From: Bacillota bacterium
Lineage (GTDB): Bacteria > Bacillota > Sulfobacillia > JAJZYS01 > JAJYTV01
Direction: 5' to 3'
Length of the DNA stretch: 8,479 nucleotides
Assembly: GCA_021786135.1 (NCBI GenBank)
Contig: JAJYNV010000293.1
Location: forward strand, 1 to 8,479
In this document: positions 5,726 to 8,479 of the stretch, piece after piece
Position numbering within the stretch: position 1 is the first letter of the stretch
Layout of the letters: the number at the start of each line of letters is the position of its first letter
Position numbers and translations under genes: made by a program
Notes under the pieces: model-generated
Databases searched by the model: none
Told to the model about the DNA's origin: nothing
The model's input: only the letters and a program-made list of their open reading frames with translations

Positions 5726-6631
5726 ATGACCTTCCTCACCGGACAGATCATCGCGGGCCTGCTCGTCGGGGCGTTCTACGCGATGATCGCGCTGGGCTAC
5801 AGCATGGTCTACGGCATCATCCGCCTGATCAACTTTGCCCATGGCGACCTGTACATGGTCGGGGCATTCGTCGGCTTCAGCCTGTTCGGGGTCGCCGGAG
5901 CGGTAAGCCGGAACGGCATGCTGGTGGCTGCAGGCATCGTGGTGCTGGTCATGTGTCTGGTGGGCATCCTCGGCGTGGCGATCGAGCGCGTCGCATACAG
6001 GCCTCTGCGGCGCGCTCCCCTTCTGAGCGTGATGATCACGGCCCTCGGCATGTCGCTGATCCTTGAGAATGGCGTCCTCGTGACACCAGGCTGGGGTTCC
6101 CTGTACCTGGTCTACCCCGTTGGCCTCTCGTCCCAGGGTCTGACAATCCTCGGCTACCAGCTGACGCTGGGACAGCTCGAACTCGCCATCATCGCCATCG
6201 TGCTCATGGCGGCCCTCTACCTCTTCGTGCAGTTGACCATGACGGGCAAGGCGATGCGCGCCATCGCGATCGACAAGGACGCCTCGGCACTCATGGGCAT
6301 CAATGTGGACATCGTCATCGCCATCACGTTCTTCATGGGCGCCGCGCTTGCGGGCATCGCCGGCGTGATGGGCGGCATGTACTACGGCCAGATCAACTAC
6401 CTCATGGGCTTCGACCTCGGTCTCAAAGCTTTCACGGCCGCGGTGCTCGGCGGTATCGGCAACATCCCGGGAGCGGTGCTGGGCGGCTTCCTGCTCGGCG
6501 TGCTCGAATCGATCGGCGGCGGTTACCTCGGATCCGAATGGGCAAGCGTCTTCAGCTTCAGCATCCTGATCCTGCTGCTCGTGGTGCGTCCCACAGGTAT
6601 CCTCGGCGAGAAACTGGGGGCGCGGATGTGA
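5726..6631 (+). CDS. livH: Branched-chain amino acid-type ABC transporter permease LivH
   Basis: This is an inner-membrane permease that forms half of the channel with LivM. The 301-residue chain is mostly hydrophobic segments, about eight by eye. Residues 24-42 (GYSMVYGIIRLINFAHGDL) are the most conserved LivH stretch, and RAIAIDKDASALMGI (178-192) is the EAA-like cytoplasmic loop that docks on the ATPase subunits. FTAAVLGGIGNIPGAVLGG near the C-terminus is also typical. The start at 5726 is chosen because the protein then begins directly with the first membrane helix; AGAAGGG ends 10 nt upstream. It follows livK by 48 nt and shares four bases (GTGA) with livM, implying translational coupling in one operon. 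Confidence 0.93.
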   Translation: MTFLTGQIIAGLLVGAFYAMIALGYSMVYGIIRLINFAHGDLYMVGAFVGFSLFGVAGAVSRNGMLVAAGIVVLVMCLVGILGVAIERVAYRPLRRAPLLSVMITALGMSLILENGVLVTPGWGSLYLVYPVGLSSQGLTILGYQLTLGQLELAIIAIVLMAALYLFVQLTMTGKAMRAIAIDKDASALMGINVDIVIAITFFMGAALAGIAGVMGGMYYGQINYLMGFDLGLKAFTAAVLGGIGNIPGAVLGGFLLGVLESIGGGYLGSEWASVFSFSILILLLVVRPTGILGEKLGARM

Positions 6632-7653
6632 TCGGCCAGAACATCGCCCGGAAGGGGCCGGACGTGCGCCGCTACAGCTGGGCGGGCATCCTGCTCGCCA
6701 TCGTCGCAGTCGCACTGGTGCCCCACTTCGACCCCGATCCCTACCTGATCAGCGTCGCGACGCTCGCCTTCGTCTACATGGGACTCGCCCTCGGCCTCAA
6801 CATGGTCGTCGGCTATGCGGGTCTCCTGGATCTCGGCTACGCCGCGTTCTTCGCCGTGGGCGCCTACGGCTCCGCGATTCTCGCGACGACCTACCATTGG
6901 CCGCTTCTGGCGACGGCGCCGGCGGTGGTGCTGATGGCGATCGTGGCCGGTCTCATCATCGGCGGCCCGACGCTGCGCCTACGCAGCGACTATCTCGCCA
7001 TCGTGACGCTCGGTTTCGGCGAGATCACGCAGATCACCGCCAACAACCTGCAGATCACGGGAGGGGCTACCGGCATCTTCGACATCCCGCCGCTCTCGCT
7101 CTTCGGCTGGCAGCTCCTGCAGCCCGTGGACTACTACTACGTACTGCTGGGAATGGTCGTGCTCTACGCGATCATCACGTGGCGCCTGCGCCGCTCCAAG
7201 ATCGGACGCGCCTGGCTCGCCATCCGCGAGGACGAGGACGCTGCCCTGGCGATGGGCATCAACACGGTGCGCTACAAGATCTACGCCTACGTGGGTGGCG
7301 CCGTGTTCGCAAGCTTGATCGGACTTGTCTACGGGGCGGCCATGACCGCCATCGCCCCCACGAGCTTCGGCTACCCGGAGTCGGTGCTGTGCATCGTGGC
7401 CGTCCTGATCGGCGGCATGGGCAGCATTCCCGGCATGCTGGTCGGGGGCTTCCTGGTCGAGGCGGTGCCCGAGGCCCTCAGGAACCTTGCGGACTTCCGC
7501 CTCCTGCTCTTCGGCGTCGTGATGGTCCTTGTGATGATCTTCCGTCCCCAGGGCGTCTGGCCCGCGCAGAGCATGCGCTGGGCGAAACGCCTGACCGGCG
7601 CCGCAAGGCCGGCAGACGTGCCGGCGGCGCAGGGGGAGGATCTCGGATCATGA
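6628..7653 (+). CDS. livM: Branched-chain amino acid-type ABC transporter permease LivM
   Basis: This is the second inner-membrane permease of the importer, partner of LivH. The 341-residue protein has multiple hydrophobic segments from about residue 19. Residues 55-80 (LGLNMVVGYAGLLDLGYAAF onward) and LRLRSDYLAIVTLGFGEI are LivM hallmarks. AIREDEDAALAMGI from residue 198 is the EAA-like loop contacting the ATPases, and GGMGSIPGMLVGGF is the conserved C-terminal loop. The short polar tail after the last helix is unremarkable. The GTG at 6628 is chosen because it overlaps the livH stop as GTGA and has GGGGG (6616-6620) 7 nt upstream. The open frame runs upstream to 6538, but that part reads through livH out of frame. 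It overlaps livG by four bases (ATGA). Confidence 0.93.
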   Translation: MIGQNIARKGPDVRRYSWAGILLAIVAVALVPHFDPDPYLISVATLAFVYMGLALGLNMVVGYAGLLDLGYAAFFAVGAYGSAILATTYHWPLLATAPAVVLMAIVAGLIIGGPTLRLRSDYLAIVTLGFGEITQITANNLQITGGATGIFDIPPLSLFGWQLLQPVDYYYVLLGMVVLYAIITWRLRRSKIGRAWLAIREDEDAALAMGINTVRYKIYAYVGGAVFASLIGLVYGAAMTAIAPTSFGYPESVLCIVAVLIGGMGSIPGMLVGGFLVEAVPEALRNLADFRLLLFGVVMVLVMIFRPQGVWPAQSMRWAKRLTGAARPADVPAAQGEDLGS

Positions 7654-8429
7654 CGCAGTATCTGCTTTCGGTCGAGGACCTCAGCCTGCGTTTTGGCGGG
7701 GTCGCGGCCCTGACATCGGTATCGCTCGAGATGGAGGAAGAGGAGCCGCTGGCGCTCATCGGACCGAACGGCGCCGGCAAGACCTCACTTTTCAATTGCA
7801 TCACCGGCTTCTACCGCGCCACGGAAGGGCACGTCCGCTTCCGGGGACGGGACGTGACGCGCAGCCGGGCTGACGTCATCGCGAACCTCGGCATCCGGCG
7901 CACCTTCCAGAACCTGCGCCTTTTCCCGCGCCTCAGCGTGATGGAGAACGTCCTCGCGGGCGCCCACGACCATGCAGATGCGAACCTCCTGCACGTTCTC
8001 CTCGGCGCGGGCGGCTATCGCGGTGCTGAGGCGCGACTCGTCGATCAGGCCGACGAACTGCTCGAGTTCGTCGGGGTGGCTGCGTATCGCGAGGCGGCGG
8101 CCGGCGACCTGCCCTACGGCATGCAGAAGCGGCTTGAGCTGGCGCGGGCTCTGATCGGGGAGCCGAAGCTCCTGCTCCTGGATGAGCCCGCGGCGGGGCT
8201 CAACACCTTCGAGCGCCGCGCGTACGTGCAGCTCATCCGGCAGATCAACGCTCGGGGCATCGGCATCCTGATGATCGAGCACGACATGGACATGGTCATG
8301 ACCTTCGCAAGGCGGGTGATCGTGCTGGACTACGGCAAGAAGATCGCGGAAGGCACGCCGGCAGAGGTTCAGCGCGATCCGGCGGTTGTTGCGGCCTACC
8401 TCGGGGATGTGTCCGATGAACGCGCTTGA
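7650..8429 (+). CDS. livG: Branched-chain amino acid-type ABC transporter ATP-binding protein LivG
   Basis: This is one of two cytoplasmic ATPases that power the importer. In the 259-residue chain, Walker A is GPNGAGKTS (38-46), the Q-loop is RTFQN (Q87), the signature is LPYGMQKRLELARAL (from 154), Walker B is LLLLDEP with D178/E179, and the switch His is H211 (IEHDMD). LPYG in place of LSGG is usual for LivG. The start is the ATG at 7650, overlapping the livM stop, with GGAGG at 7635-7639. An acidic run MEEEEP (28-33) sits where relatives usually have a Gly-Glu turn before Walker A; it is a minor oddity. The same frame is open far upstream to 6897, but that stretch is a shadow of livM. Confidence 0.94.
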   Translation: MTQYLLSVEDLSLRFGGVAALTSVSLEMEEEEPLALIGPNGAGKTSLFNCITGFYRATEGHVRFRGRDVTRSRADVIANLGIRRTFQNLRLFPRLSVMENVLAGAHDHADANLLHVLLGAGGYRGAEARLVDQADELLEFVGVAAYREAAAGDLPYGMQKRLELARALIGEPKLLLLDEPAAGLNTFERRAYVQLIRQINARGIGILMIEHDMDMVMTFARRVIVLDYGKKIAEGTPAEVQRDPAVVAAYLGDVSDERA

Positions 8430-8479
8430 GATCTCCGGCCTCACCGTGCGCTATGGACCGGTGGTGGCCGTTCACGACC
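8416..8479 (+). CDS. livF: Branched-chain amino acid-type ABC transporter ATP-binding protein LivF (5' end only)
   Basis: The ATG at 8416 lies inside the end of livG (14-nt overlap) and opens the +1 frame as MNALEISGLTVRYGPVVAVH, the characteristic start of LivF (L-x-V-x-x-Y-G then V). Only 21 codons lie in the window, before any Walker motif. Its place directly after livG is the standard position for the second ATPase. The upstream CGGGGA is a weak ribosome binding site, consistent with coupling to livG translation. Confidence 0.85.
   Translation, partial: MNALEISGLTVRYGPVVAVHD

Noticed and set aside
5162..6715. 517-codon open frame on the minus strand opposite livK and livH
   Set aside because: The composition is Asp/Glu/His/Arg-rich with no recognisable domain, as expected for the antisense of hydrophobic high-GC genes; both sense genes are certain.
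6897..7649. Upstream extension of the livG frame giving a 510-residue protein
   Set aside because: This part reads livM out of frame and has low-complexity Arg/His/Gly/Asp sequence; livG starts at 7650 with an ATGA overlap and a ribosome binding site.
1..8479. CRISPR array, tRNA or rRNA genes
   Set aside because: I saw no regularly spaced direct repeats and no tRNA or rRNA conserved segments on either strand.

Overview
The window is high-GC bacterial DNA with dense genes, strong Shine-Dalgarno sequences and frequent GTG starts. The transport binding protein has a cleavable signal peptide with no lipobox cysteine. That suits a periplasmic (diderm) protein, but I cannot assign a taxon from the sequence alone.

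Layout. (1) About 15-1573 is an IS3-family insertion sequence. Its orfA and orfB lie in the 0 and -1 frames and are joined by a clear programmed -1 frameshift signal: a GGGAAAA slippery heptamer, a 7-nt spacer and a 13-bp stem. (2) Immediately right of the element, 1576-2253 is the C-terminal half of a galactokinase. It starts at the catalytic MDQ motif, so galK is a 5'-truncated remnant; its N-terminal half is not in the window. (3) On the minus strand, convergent with galK', is a GntR/FadR-type (FCD) transcription regulator (2278-3126). (4) Divergent from it is a classical short-chain dehydrogenase/reductase (3240-3971). (5) A 557-nt non-coding gap (3972-4528) holds several strong inverted repeats and a possible promoter. 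(6) From 4529 to the right edge is a branched-chain amino acid/amide-type ABC importer in the order livK-livH-livM-livG-livF. It is tightly packed, with GTGA, ATGA and 14-nt overlaps, and livF runs off the end.

How the genes may work together. The importer would bring in an amino acid, amide or small carboxylate: LivK captures it in the periplasm, LivH/LivM form the channel and LivG/LivF hydrolyse ATP. The divergent GntR regulator and reductase next to it suggest a small regulated uptake-and-catabolism locus, with the regulator sensing a metabolite. That link is inferred from position only. The IS and the broken galK look like an unrelated rearrangement scar at the left border.

I found no wholly new gene system. 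The best leads are the frameshift signal, the truncated galK whose left flank does not look like galK, the inverted-repeat-rich leader before livK, and an apparent His-to-Leu change at a predicted metal-ligand position of the GntR regulator.
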